64,000 nt of DNA from CAYQQR01 sp964420035 (GTDB lineage Bacteria; Bacteroidota; Bacteroidia; Bacteroidales; SM23-62): contig CAYQQR010000001.1 of assembly GCA_964420035.1 (NCBI GenBank), positions 61,558 to 125,557 of the forward strand, in the 5' to 3' direction. The notes under the pieces are model-generated. The model saw only the letters and a list, made by a program, of their open reading frames with translations, was not told where the DNA came from and did no database searches. Shown here piece by piece: positions 16,314 through 25,023 of the stretch. Every line of letters starts with the position of its first letter. The first letter of the stretch is position 1. Made by a program: the position numbers and the translations under genes.

Positions 16314-17390
16314 ATGATTATGGATACACCACGGAATACTTTAAACGACATACAGAACTTTCTCGGAAAAGACAAGGATAATCTGCTTGAGTACCGTTCC
16401 GAAACCCTCGGCAAGGATCATTTACATCAAACCGGGCCTTCCCATGTTGATGCAATCTTTGGAAACAGCGACCGGAACCCCCGGGTTTTAAGGAATCTTT
16501 CCCTGATATACAATACAGGAAGACTCGGGGGAACGGGGTATTTATCCATATTGCCCGTAGACCAGGGGATCGAACATACCGCCGGGGCTTCTTTTGCCCC
16601 GAATCCCGAATATTTCGATCCGGAGAATATCATCCGGCTGGCCATTGAAGGGGGATGCAATGCCGTGGCGACAACCTTGGGCGGACTTGCCCTTCATGCC
16701 CGGAAATATGCTCATAAGATCCCCTTTGTGGTCAAGATCAACCACAATGAACTGCTGACCTATCCCAATAAATACGACCAGGTGATGTTCGGTTCCGTGG
16801 AAGAAGCATGGAACCTTGGAGCTGCAGCAGTAGGAGCTACGGTCTATTTTGGTTCCGGGGAATCGAACCGGCAGCTGGTAGAGGTTTCGGCTGCATTCGA
16901 ACGGGCCCATGAACTGGGTATGGCTACCATACTCTGGTGCTATACGCGCAACAGTGCATTCAAAAAAGAAGGTACGGATTATCATACTGCAGCGGACCTT
17001 ACCGGACAGGCCAATCACCTGGGTGTAACCATCAAGGCCGACCTGATCAAACAAAAACTGCCCGACAAAAACAAAGGATTTGAAGCCATTGGATTCGGGA
17101 AAGTACACGAAGACATGTATAAAAAATTGTCTTCCGGCCATCCCATCGATCTGTGCCGGTACCAGGTTATTCATTGCTACATGGGTAAGATCGGCCTGAT
17201 CAATTCAGGAGGAGCCTCAGGAGAATCCGACTTTGCCGATGTGGTAAGAACGGCCGTGATAAACAAACGTGCCAGCGGTTCGGGCTTGATCACCGGCCGA
17301 AAGGCTTTCCAGAGGCCCTTTGAAGAAGGGGCTAAATTACTCAACCTGGTTCAGGATGTCTACCTGCTGGATGAGATTGATCTGGCGTAA
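16314..17390 (+). CDS. fbaB: Class I fructose-bisphosphate aldolase (FbaB/DhnA type)
   Basis: The 358-residue enzyme splits fructose 1,6-bisphosphate into dihydroxyacetone phosphate and glyceraldehyde 3-phosphate in glycolysis or gluconeogenesis. The DhnA-type barrel is shown by LSILPVDQGIEHTAGASF (residues 78-94), VATTLGGLALHARKYAHKIPFVVKIN (about 118-143) and IKADLIKQKLP (about 240-250), the lysine-rich strand where the Schiff-base residue sits in this family, plus SGGASGESDFADVV for phosphate binding. Length fits. Translation may start at 16314 or at the ATG two codons later. Its position between two SHOCT genes and before copB is unusual for a glycolytic gene. Confidence 0.92.
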   Translation: MIMDTPRNTLNDIQNFLGKDKDNLLEYRSETLGKDHLHQTGPSHVDAIFGNSDRNPRVLRNLSLIYNTGRLGGTGYLSILPVDQGIEHTAGASFAPNPEYFDPENIIRLAIEGGCNAVATTLGGLALHARKYAHKIPFVVKINHNELLTYPNKYDQVMFGSVEEAWNLGAAAVGATVYFGSGESNRQLVEVSAAFERAHELGMATILWCYTRNSAFKKEGTDYHTAADLTGQANHLGVTIKADLIKQKLPDKNKGFEAIGFGKVHEDMYKKLSSGHPIDLCRYQVIHCYMGKIGLINSGGASGESDFADVVRTAVINKRASGSGLITGRKAFQRPFEEGAKLLNLVQDVYLLDEIDLA

Positions 17391-17462
17391 AATATAGTAT
17401 GCACCATCATGAAGGGATGCATTAAAATTGGAGAAAACAATTAAAAACTGGAGGAGCATGTT

Positions 17463-17684
17463 ATGCATTTTTTTAACGGACACGGATGGGGCATGGGATG
17501 GGGCTGGATCATCGGCCTGGTCCTTCTTGTGGTCCTGATACTTTTCATTGTGAAACTTGCAAATCAAAGCAACAGGATGCCCCGATCCCCGGAAAAATCC
17601 CCGCTGGATATCTTAAAGGAGCGTTATGCCCGGGGTGAGATCGATAAAGAGGAATTCGAACAACGCGAGAAAGATCTGAGTTGA
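17463..17684 (+). CDS. SHOCT-domain small membrane protein, copy 2
   Basis: A 73-residue protein has a glycine- and tryptophan-rich start (GHGWGMGWGWIIGLVLLVVLILFIVKLA) forming one membrane helix and a SHOCT motif at the C-terminus (SPLDILKERYARGEIDKEEFEQREKDL). It resembles copy 1 only in layout. It ends 16 bases before copB, so the two are likely co-transcribed. SHOCT membrane proteins beside copper genes are common, but no mechanism is known. Confidence 0.8.
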   Translation: MHFFNGHGWGMGWGWIIGLVLLVVLILFIVKLANQSNRMPRSPEKSPLDILKERYARGEIDKEEFEQREKDLS

Positions 17685-17700
17685 TCTGAAAATTTTTGAA

Positions 17701-19749
17701 ATGCACGACCATACGGAAAAGCACGACAAGCATAAAGACCACCAGGCCCATAAAAAACATCAAGAGTCAGGGCATGATCATGCTTCACATGACCACGGCG
17801 GCCACCATGCCATGATGATCCGGGATTTTCGCGGGCGTTTCTTTGTCTCGTTAGCCCTTACCATACCCATCCTTGTGCTATCGCCCATGATACAGGAGCT
17901 CCTGGGGTACCGGCTGGATGTTCCCGGCGGGGAATATATTTTATTTGCCCTGTCCACAACCGTGTTTTTTTACGGGGGTTGGCCCTTTTTAACCGGACTG
18001 CTAAGCGAACTGAAAGAAAAGAGACCGGGTATGATGACCCTGATCGCCGTGGCCATAACGGTGGCCTGGGGTTACAGTACAGCCACTACTTTCGGACTGG
18101 AAGGTAAAAAATTCTTCTGGGAGCTGGCTACCCTGATCGATATAATGCTGCTGGGACACTGGATCGAAATGAAGTCGGTGATGGGTGCCTCCCGTTCACT
18201 GGAAAAACTCGTGGAAATGATGCCCCGTGAAGCGCACCTGATCGATGAAGACGGGAACACAAAGGAGGTTTCCATTGAAGAATTGAATAAGGACCAGGTC
18301 GTTTTAATCAAGCCCGGCGAAAAAATCCCGGTTGACGGTAAGATCATCGAGGGAAAGAGCCAGGTGAACGAATCCATGATCACCGGGGAGTCCAAACCGG
18401 TAGCAAAGGAGACCGAAGATAAGGTGATCGGCGGAACGATCAACGGGAACGGGTCCCTGAAGGTCAAAATTGAAGAGACCGGAGAAAACGCATACCTCAG
18501 TAAAGTTATCGATCTGGTGAGGGAGGCACAGGAAAAAAAATCAAGATCCCAGAACCTGGCCGACCGGATCGCTTTTTGGCTGACCATCATAGCACTGACC
18601 GTAGGGATCGGAACCCTGACCGTGTGGCTGATCCTCGGACAACCCTTTGTATTTGCCCTGGAACGCATGGCCAGCGTGATGGTGATCACCTGTCCCCATG
18701 CCCTGGGATTGGCCGTACCGTTGGTGGTGGCCATTTCTACCACCCTGTCCGCGCAGAACGGTCTGCTGATCCGTAACCGCACGGCATTTGAAAATTCAAG
18801 GAAGATCAGCCTGCTGGCCTTCGACAAGACCGGAACCCTGACCAAGGGTGAATTTGGCGTTTCCCGGATAGGGTCCCTGGATGAAGATCTTAAAGATAAA
18901 GAGATACTTCAGTTGGCAGTTTCCCTGGAATCCCGGTCGGAACACCCCCTTGCGGCGGGGATCCTGGAAAGAGCCGAAAAGGATGATGTCAGGATTAAGG
19001 AAGTGAATGATTTCAATGCCATCAGCGGTAAAGGAGTGGAAGGAACGATCGGGGGAACCCGCTACATGGTTGCCGGTACGGGATATCTGAAAGAAAAGAA
19101 TATTGAACTTCCGGAAAGCACCAAAGAACAAGAAGGAGAAACAATTGTTTATATGTTGAAAGAAGGCCGGATCATAGGCTTCATCACCCTGGCCGACGAA
19201 ATAAGGCCGGAATCGGATGATGCAGTGAAGAAACTCAAAGACCAGGGCATTAAGGTGATCATGATGACCGGGGATCAGGAAAGTGTAGCGAAAAAGGTCA
19301 GTGAAGAACTCGGTCTGGATGATTATTACGCGGGTATTCTTCCGGAGCAGAAACAGGAGAAAGTGACAGAATTTCAGGAAAAAGGAGAATTTGTTGCCAT
19401 GACCGGAGATGGCGTGAACGACGCTCCCGCGCTGGCTACGGCAGATATCGGCATCGCCGTCGGATCGGGTACGGATGTTGCGGCAGAGACCGCGGACATC
19501 ATCCTGGTGGAAAGCAACCCGCGGGATATAGCCAATCTGATTTTATTTGGCAGGAAGACCTATAATAAAATGGTTCAGAATTTTATATGGGCAACGGGCT
19601 ATAATGTAGTGGCCATTCCCCTGGCTGCAGGCGTTCTTTTCAGCGCCGGCATCCTGATCTCACCGGCCGTTGGAGCTTTGCTGATGAGCGCCAGCACAGT
19701 GGTGGTAGCCTTCAATGCCCAATTGTTAAGAAGACATTTGAAAAAATAA
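17701..19749 (+). CDS. copB: Copper-translocating P-type ATPase (CopB type)
   Basis: The 682-residue pump has a histidine-rich N-terminus (residues 1-37, with repeated HD, HH and KH), no HMA domain, and the P1B-3 membrane motif CPHALG with C331. The catalytic aspartate is D375 in DKTGTLT, with the A-domain loop MITGESKP and the hinge MTGDGVNDAPALA. The CPH motif and His-rich tail distinguish CopB-type Cu/Ag exporters from CPC-type CopA. It exports copper from the cytosol using ATP at the inner membrane. It probably supplies the copper tolerance once shared with the broken cus locus. It stands 16 bases after the SHOCT gene. Confidence 0.92.
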   Translation: MHDHTEKHDKHKDHQAHKKHQESGHDHASHDHGGHHAMMIRDFRGRFFVSLALTIPILVLSPMIQELLGYRLDVPGGEYILFALSTTVFFYGGWPFLTGLLSELKEKRPGMMTLIAVAITVAWGYSTATTFGLEGKKFFWELATLIDIMLLGHWIEMKSVMGASRSLEKLVEMMPREAHLIDEDGNTKEVSIEELNKDQVVLIKPGEKIPVDGKIIEGKSQVNESMITGESKPVAKETEDKVIGGTINGNGSLKVKIEETGENAYLSKVIDLVREAQEKKSRSQNLADRIAFWLTIIALTVGIGTLTVWLILGQPFVFALERMASVMVITCPHALGLAVPLVVAISTTLSAQNGLLIRNRTAFENSRKISLLAFDKTGTLTKGEFGVSRIGSLDEDLKDKEILQLAVSLESRSEHPLAAGILERAEKDDVRIKEVNDFNAISGKGVEGTIGGTRYMVAGTGYLKEKNIELPESTKEQEGETIVYMLKEGRIIGFITLADEIRPESDDAVKKLKDQGIKVIMMTGDQESVAKKVSEELGLDDYYAGILPEQKQEKVTEFQEKGEFVAMTGDGVNDAPALATADIGIAVGSGTDVAAETADIILVESNPRDIANLILFGRKTYNKMVQNFIWATGYNVVAIPLAAGVLFSAGILISPAVGALLMSASTVVVAFNAQLLRRHLKK

Positions 19750-19792
19750 TAAACCAATCCAATTTTTTATTAATCTTTAAATATCAAAAATT

Positions 19793-20206
19793 ATGGCAAT
19801 CCAGGAATTAATCAACGGACTCAATGAACAGTTAAACCGAGAAGTTTCCACTTTCCTTCGGTATATGCTTCAGGCCGCTACCATCAAGGGAGCAGAATTT
19901 GAACCGGTTCGGCAGATGTACCTCGAGGAAGTTCAGGACGAAGTGGGACACGCTCAATATCTCTCCAATCAGATCGAGATGCTGGGCGGAACGCCAAAAC
20001 TCGATCCCGACCTGACCCGTCCTCCTGGGGATGTTCGTGAAATGCTGAAGAACGATGCCGAACAGGAGGTTAATGATGTTAAAAATTACATGCGCCTGGC
20101 CGAACTCGCCGGGAAGGAAGGATTTTTTGCCCTGAAACTGCAAATGGAAGAACAGGCCGCTGACGAGGACGAACATGGACAGGAGATGAGGAGACTGTTG
20201 TCGTAG
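19793..20206 (+). CDS. Ferritin-like (bacterioferritin/rubrerythrin-type) di-iron protein
   Basis: The 137-residue protein is a four-helix bundle candidate. Helix A holds LNEQLNREVSTFLRYMLQA, helix B YLEEVQDEVGHAQYLSNQIEMLGG (an ExxH motif), and later helices EVNDVKNYMRLAELAG and MEEQAADEDEHGQEMRRLL (again ExxH). The paired Glu and ExxH residues fit a ferritin-like di-iron centre. It is shorter than bacterioferritin (about 158) and has no rubredoxin tail. Likely roles are iron storage or peroxide detoxification. It is 43 bases downstream of copB and is followed by a terminator-like repeat. Confidence 0.8.
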   Translation: MAIQELINGLNEQLNREVSTFLRYMLQAATIKGAEFEPVRQMYLEEVQDEVGHAQYLSNQIEMLGGTPKLDPDLTRPPGDVREMLKNDAEQEVNDVKNYMRLAELAGKEGFFALKLQMEEQAADEDEHGQEMRRLLS

Positions 20207-20212
20207 AATTTT

Positions 20213-20302
20213 AGTAATTGGTGGATATTAAAAAAGGTATTTGTGGTAATTGATGGTTATTTATTGATATTTGTTGTAGAACAATCAATTACCACCAATT
20301 AC
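20213..20302. terminator. Nested inverted repeat between convergent genes
   Basis: Two perfect 11-base stems share part of their right arms. The outer stem is GTAATTGGTGG at 20213-20223 with CCACCAATTAC at 20292-20302; the inner is TGGTAATTGAT at 20244-20254 with ATCAATTACCA at 20284-20294. They cannot form at the same time across 20292-20294. Placement between the ends of the ferritin-like gene (plus) and the permease gene (minus) suggests a bidirectional terminator. Confidence 0.5.
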
Positions 20303-20336
20303 AATAAATATCTTTCTCCAGAATTAATGATCCAGA

Positions 20337-21638
20337 TTAATTTCCTGGATCCTGCCCACCATACTCATACCCGACTTCTTCAATCCTGGATTTGACCTCA
20401 TCCAGGTTGATATCTTCTCCTTCCAGCACCAGCCGGTTGGCAACGATATCCGCTTCAGCCGATTCTACACCTTTCACCGACCGGGCGGCGTTCTCGACAT
20501 TGGCCTTGCAATGATTGCAGGTCATGCCGTTGACGATCACGTTCATGCTTTTCATGTCCAGACTTAGTTTGTTTTCTGCCTCCTCTGGGTGTCGGAACCA
20601 GGACAGGATTTTTGATTTGTATTTGTTCCACAGGCCATTGATCAATAAAAGCCCCAGCAAAACCGAGGATGCGATCTGCAACCAGCGGGGCAATATCCCA
20701 TGGGCATGCTCACCTCCATGAATTTGGTGAATGGCCCGGGTGAACCATTCCTTTGGGAGGAACTGGTTGGTCACGAACCCGAACAGCAGGGCCCCGGTGA
20801 TGATCGAAAACAGGTAGACCAGCAGGGTTTTTCTTCCCATAACCTTACCGATTACGGTCATGGTGGCCGCGTTGGTAGCCGGTCCGGCCATCAGGAATAC
20901 AATAGCGGCCCCGGGAGAAAGACCTTTCAGCATCAGGGCAGCGGCTATGGGTACCGATCCCGTGGCACATACATACAGGGGTACGGCAGCCACCAGCACC
21001 AGCAGCATCTCCAGCCAGGGATTGCCCAGGTACAGGGTAAAGAAATTATCCGGGACAAGGACGGAGATCAGGGCCGCGATCAGCAGACCAATAAGCAGCC
21101 ACTGGGCAATGTCTTCAATGAATTCGACAAAAGCATAGCGAATCATACCCCGCGGGGAACGATCCTTGTTTGCATCCTGCTCCATGTCTTGCTGAAGGGC
21201 AGATTCAGCATTCTTTTCTTTCTTGTCCGTGAAATTAGAAACGATACCTCCGTAAATTCCCGTGATGAATGCGATGATGGGTTTAATGATGGCCATGGGT
21301 AAACCAAGAAGCGAATAGGTGACCAGGATAGAGTCGATACCGGTCTGGGGCGTGGAGATCAAAAAGCTAACCGAGGATCCCTTGGATGCACCGGAGCGGT
21401 AAAAAGAAATACCCGTGGGAATTACACCGCAGCTGCAAAGGGGAAGGGGAACCCCGATGACCGAAGCGTTCAATACCGAGATCCGGTTTTGCCGCCCCAG
21501 GTAACGGTACACCTTCTTTTTTGGGAAGTAGATATAGAGTATCCCGGCAAACAAAAATCCCAGCAAAAGATAAAAGGACATTTCATGGCCTATGCTTACC
21601 AGGTCCCTGAAAAATATGTTCACATATTCCAACATCAC
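20337..21638 (-). CDS. SO_0444-type Cu/Zn efflux permease with C-terminal HMA domain
   Basis: The 433-residue protein is an ArsP/DUF318-type permease with about eight to ten membrane helices in two halves. The first repeat holds VPLPLCSCGVIPTGISFYRSGA and the second VPLYVCATGSVPIAAALMLKG, the paired signature of the family. After residue 360 it has a fused HMA domain with GMTCNHCKANVENAARSVKGV, giving a CxxC copper- or zinc-binding site. It likely exports a metal ion across the inner membrane, with the HMA domain delivering or sensing it. The start overlaps the stop of the CDF gene by one base (TGATG). Confidence 0.85.
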   Translation of the reverse strand: MMLEYVNIFFRDLVSIGHEMSFYLLLGFLFAGILYIYFPKKKVYRYLGRQNRISVLNASVIGVPLPLCSCGVIPTGISFYRSGASKGSSVSFLISTPQTGIDSILVTYSLLGLPMAIIKPIIAFITGIYGGIVSNFTDKKEKNAESALQQDMEQDANKDRSPRGMIRYAFVEFIEDIAQWLLIGLLIAALISVLVPDNFFTLYLGNPWLEMLLVLVAAVPLYVCATGSVPIAAALMLKGLSPGAAIVFLMAGPATNAATMTVIGKVMGRKTLLVYLFSIITGALLFGFVTNQFLPKEWFTRAIHQIHGGEHAHGILPRWLQIASSVLLGLLLINGLWNKYKSKILSWFRHPEEAENKLSLDMKSMNVIVNGMTCNHCKANVENAARSVKGVESAEADIVANRLVLEGEDINLDEVKSRIEEVGYEYGGQDPGN

Positions 21639-22555
21639 TACAAGCCTTCGTCATTGATCATACTCTTATTATCGCCACAACCGTATTCAAGTTGCAAGGT
21701 AACATGATGAACACTATATTTTTCAACAAGCATTTCCTCGATTTGTTCCCTTATCTTTTCCGCTTCACTGATTCGTATATCGCGGGAGAGATCAATATGA
21801 GCCTCAAAATGCACCTGCTGATCGGTCAGTTTCCATGCATGGATATGGTGGATGTTTTTGACGTCTTTTATTTTCTCCACGGTGGTTTTGATATTGTTTA
21901 AATCAAGATCCCGGGGTGTAGTTTGCATCAGGATACCAAAACTTTCCTTGATGATCTTAATGGCTTCATAAAGGATATATATCCCGATAAATATGGTGAC
22001 CAAAGGGTCAATCCAGTATAGATTGAAGAAAAGGATTAAAATACCCCCGGCGATAACAGCAATAGAAGATAAGGTGTCCCCGAGCAGGTGGAGATAAGCT
22101 GCTTTAACATTGATGTTGCTGGAAGAATCGGCATGCAGAAGAAGCACGGCGACAAGGTTGGCCAGAAAACCAACGGTAGCAACTCCCAGCATGATCCCTC
22201 CTTTAATTTCGGATGGCTCAACAAAGCGACGATACGCTTCAATGAACAGGTAGATGGTTATAACGATCAGTACCACCGCGTTGAGCAGTGCCGCGATGAT
22301 CTCAACGCGCTTGTACCCGAAAGTACTTACCGGACTGGATTTTATTTCCGCGATCCGGTTGGCGACATAAGCCAGAAAAACTGCAATGGTGTCCCCAAGA
22401 TTATGCAGGGCATCCGATAGCAGAGCCAGGCTGTTACTCAACAGTCCTCCAATGACCTCGGCAATGGTAATGATAAGGTTCAGGAGTGTGGCCCAGAGAA
22501 GGCGTTTTCTCCTGATAGGATTCTTCTTGGTTGAACTTTGAGCGTGCATGATCAA
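21638..22555 (-). CDS. CzcD-like CDF zinc/cadmium/cobalt transporter
   Basis: This 305-residue protein has a classic CDF layout: six membrane helices with LLSDALHNLGDTIAVF in helix II and AYLHLLGDTLSSIAVI in helix V, so both HxxxD metal sites are intact, unlike the CDF at 4810. A C-terminal domain of about 85 residues follows and contains HHIHAWKLTDQQVHFEAHIDL. The histidine-to-aspartate sites predict zinc as the main substrate, exported by proton antiport. It is the middle gene of the minus-strand trio ZIP, CDF and SO_0444 permease. Confidence 0.92.
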   Translation of the reverse strand: MIMHAQSSTKKNPIRRKRLLWATLLNLIITIAEVIGGLLSNSLALLSDALHNLGDTIAVFLAYVANRIAEIKSSPVSTFGYKRVEIIAALLNAVVLIVITIYLFIEAYRRFVEPSEIKGGIMLGVATVGFLANLVAVLLLHADSSSNINVKAAYLHLLGDTLSSIAVIAGGILILFFNLYWIDPLVTIFIGIYILYEAIKIIKESFGILMQTTPRDLDLNNIKTTVEKIKDVKNIHHIHAWKLTDQQVHFEAHIDLSRDIRISEAEKIREQIEEMLVEKYSVHHVTLQLEYGCGDNKSMINDEGL

Positions 22556-22565
22556 AGATCGATTC

Positions 22566-23384
22566 TCAGGGGATGAACAATAATAAACTAAGAGCCATGA
22601 CCGCCATTCCGGTAATCAAACCGTATACCGAAAGGTGATGATGTCCATATTCCCTTGCTGTGGGAAGGAGTTCGTCAATGGATATAAAGACCATGATGCC
22701 GGCTACTCCGCCAAACAAAAAGCCCATGACACTGTCGTTAAAAATAAAATAAAGCAGGAAATAACCGATCAGCGCACCAAGCGGTTCTGCCAAACCGGAG
22801 AGGAATGACAGCAGGAAAGCTTTTCTTCTTTTTCCGGTAGCATAATAAATGGGAATGGATACGGCAATGCCTTCAGGTATGTTGTGAATGGCAATGGCAA
22901 TGGCGATAGGAATGGCAATCTTCACGTCTGCCAGCCCGGCTGCAAAGGTGGCCAACCCTTCCGGGAAATTGTGAATGGCAATGGCCAGGGCAGTAAATAA
23001 ACCCACGCGCATCAAACCCTGACGGTTGATGAAAGACTTGCCCTTGCTGTCAATTTCTTCAACCCGGTGTATTTCATGTGGATTGTCATATTCGGGAATG
23101 ATATGATCAATCAGGGCAATCAGGATCATCCCTGCAAAAAATGAGATAACTACAAGCCAGTTGCCCAGGGATTCACCATGTGTCAGGGTCAGCAAATCCC
23201 TGGATTTCTTGAGTATCTCGGCGAAGGAAACATAGATCATTACGCCTCCCGAAAATCCCAAGGCCGCGGAAAGGAACCTGGTGCTTGTCGACTTGGTGAA
23301 AAAAGCCAGAGCGCTTCCTATTCCGGTAGATAAACCGGCAAATACAGTAAGTCCGAAAGCCAACCAAAAATTGTCTGCTTGCAT
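22566..23384 (-). CDS. ZIP family metal transporter (ZupT-like)
   Basis: The 272-residue membrane protein has eight predicted helices. HNFPEGLATF and HNIPEGIAVS are the two ZIP signature helices (IV and V) that form the binuclear metal site, and GFSGGVMIYVSFAEI is an early helix. ZIP proteins bring zinc, iron or manganese into the cytosol; ZupT-like members have broad specificity. It starts a minus-strand operon with a CDF exporter 10 bases downstream and a permease after that, so import and export genes share one transcript. The loop between helices III and IV has a short acidic/histidine stretch (EYDNPHEIHRVEE). Confidence 0.9.
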   Translation of the reverse strand: MQADNFWLAFGLTVFAGLSTGIGSALAFFTKSTSTRFLSAALGFSGGVMIYVSFAEILKKSRDLLTLTHGESLGNWLVVISFFAGMILIALIDHIIPEYDNPHEIHRVEEIDSKGKSFINRQGLMRVGLFTALAIAIHNFPEGLATFAAGLADVKIAIPIAIAIAIHNIPEGIAVSIPIYYATGKRRKAFLLSFLSGLAEPLGALIGYFLLYFIFNDSVMGFLFGGVAGIMVFISIDELLPTAREYGHHHLSVYGLITGMAVMALSLLLFIP

Positions 23385-23446
23385 GTTTCCCCGCCCTCCT
23401 TTAGCTTATTTTCGAGCTGCAAAATAAATGCTTATTTGTGATTTTT

Positions 23447-23941
23447 TCAATTTCTGAGAACCTTAATCCAGGAACGCAAACGTTTTTCAGTTAATTCAGG
23501 CTGATTGACTTCATCCAGCGGCAGGCCGACAAACTTTCCATCACGCAGGGCAAAGGATCTTTCAAAACGGTACCCTTCAGAAGGGATGTTCCCGACCAGC
23601 CTGCAATTTTTTTCTTTCAGAAAATCAAATAATAAACCCATGGCGTCACAAAAAGTAAATGGATACGATTCCTGGTCGCCCAGACCAAAAATTGCGGCCT
23701 TTTTATCTTTCAGCTCTGCTTTTTCCAGTTTGGATAAAAATTCCTCCCATTCATCCGGCATGGCACCAATGCCCCAGGTAGAGATACCGAAGATCAGCAG
23801 ATCAAAAGAAGCCAGGGATGCAACAGTGTTTTCCTCAATATCAATCAAGGTGACCTCAGGCGGAGCCAGCATCTTTGCTAATCTCAACGCTACGGATTCC
23901 GTCATTCCGCTCGGTGATCCATATAAAATGACTGCAGGCAT
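23447..23941 (-). CDS. Flavodoxin
   Basis: The 164-residue protein has the short-chain flavodoxin fold: an FMN phosphate loop near the N-terminus (YGSPSGMTESVALRLAKML), LLIFGISTWGIGAMPDEWEEF with the Trp and loop that stack on FMN, and AAIFGLGDQESYPFTFCDAMGLLFDFLKEKN in the third strand region. It is a cytosolic low-potential electron carrier and may stand in for ferredoxin under iron limitation. It lies 62 bases upstream of the ZIP gene on the same strand, which fits metal-dependent expression, though no Fur site was recognised. Confidence 0.92.
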   Translation of the reverse strand: MPAVILYGSPSGMTESVALRLAKMLAPPEVTLIDIEENTVASLASFDLLIFGISTWGIGAMPDEWEEFLSKLEKAELKDKKAAIFGLGDQESYPFTFCDAMGLLFDFLKEKNCRLVGNIPSEGYRFERSFALRDGKFVGLPLDEVNQPELTEKRLRSWIKVLRN

Positions 23942-23980
23942 TAAATTGGAATCATTCTAATCTCTATGGGGTTAGTTCCC

Positions 23981-24041
23981 CGAAGCTCTGCTTCGAGAAG
24001 AAGTATTAATTTTGTTAATACCTCGTGGCTCTGCCGCGAGG
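23981..24041. repeat. REP-like palindromic elements upstream of flavodoxin
   Basis: Three small hairpins lie side by side: CGAAGCTCTGCTTCG at 23981-23995, GTATTAATTTTGTTAATAC at 24003-24021, and a 21-base CCTCGTGGC/GCCGCGAGG hairpin at 24021-24041. The last is nearly the same as two elements at 36046-36066 and 36127-36146, so it is a dispersed repeat family in this genome. Confidence 0.65.
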
Positions 24042-24099
24042 TAGTTTATATAAACAAATGTAAAAAAACCGGGTAGAAAAGGAGCAATCCGGTAAAATA

Positions 24100-24921
24100 T
24101 CATTCCTTTTTGTTTACCACGATAGCTTCGGGCTTTTTTCTTGAAACATAGATCAGTATACCCAATCCCAAAAGGAAAAAGGGAATACTCAATATTTGTC
24201 CCATATTCAGGACCATGTCACTTTCGAAGGGAACCTGGGGTTCCTTGATGAATTCAATAAAAAAACGCATGCCAAATACCCCGATCAGGAAAATACCGAA
24301 CAATAAACCCGGTCGCATCCCGGCATCTGACCTCAGGTAGATACGGTGCAGAATGATATAAATAATAAGGTAAGACAAGGATTCATAGATCTGGGTAGGA
24401 TGTTTGGGAACGATTTCCCCTCTTTGTTCGAAGATGAATCCCCAGGGTAAATCGGTTTGCACTCCGTAGATCTCACTGTTCATAAGATTTCCGAATCGGA
24501 TGAATGCTCCGGCAAGGGCAACGACGATCACGATACGGTCAAGAATCCAGATAAAAGGGAACTTGTACTTTCTGATGAAAAGCCAAAGGGCCAGGAGAAT
24601 ACCGATGGCGGCGCCATGACTGGCCAGTCCGCCCCGCCAGATCTTCAATATCTCAACGGGATTGTTCAGATAATATTCGGGTTCATAAAAAAAGCAATGG
24701 CCCAAACGTGCACCCAAAATGGTTCCGACCGCCATATAGATGGTCAGCTTATCCAAAAGGTCCACATTCAGGTTTTCTTTTTTGAATACGCGCAGGAAGA
24801 TCCAATAACCTATCAAAAAGGAGGAGGCAAAAAGTAAACCATACCAATGAATGGCAAAATTACCAATACTGAAGATCTCTTTATCGACGTTCCAGCTAAT
24901 GGCCGCGGGGATCATAGGCAA
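24100..24921 (-). CDS. lgt: Prolipoprotein diacylglyceryl transferase
   Basis: The 273-residue, seven-helix inner-membrane enzyme moves diacylglyceryl from phosphatidylglycerol to the lipobox cysteine of prolipoproteins. Family signatures are visible: GARLGHCFFYEPEYYLNNP, RGGLASHGAAIG (with the catalytic HGAAIG-type motif), FGNLMNSEIYG and YESLSYLIIYIILH. Length is normal. It is divergent from the Ig-like lipoprotein gene on the other strand, about 100 bases away. Confidence 0.95.
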   Translation of the reverse strand: MPMIPAAISWNVDKEIFSIGNFAIHWYGLLFASSFLIGYWIFLRVFKKENLNVDLLDKLTIYMAVGTILGARLGHCFFYEPEYYLNNPVEILKIWRGGLASHGAAIGILLALWLFIRKYKFPFIWILDRIVIVVALAGAFIRFGNLMNSEIYGVQTDLPWGFIFEQRGEIVPKHPTQIYESLSYLIIYIILHRIYLRSDAGMRPGLLFGIFLIGVFGMRFFIEFIKEPQVPFESDMVLNMGQILSIPFFLLGLGILIYVSRKKPEAIVVNKKE

Positions 24922-25023
24922 AGATTTTGGTCTTCGAAAGTAATAATTTTTTTTCTTTTCGTTCTTCTATGGAGCAGGGAACAGCAGTTCATTCACTGTT
25001 TTCTTGCTATGTTTGTATTCCGG

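Noticed and set aside
18072..18845. 257-codon minus-strand ORF opposite copB
   Set aside because: Shadow frame of a well-supported P-type ATPase gene; no start signals or family motifs.
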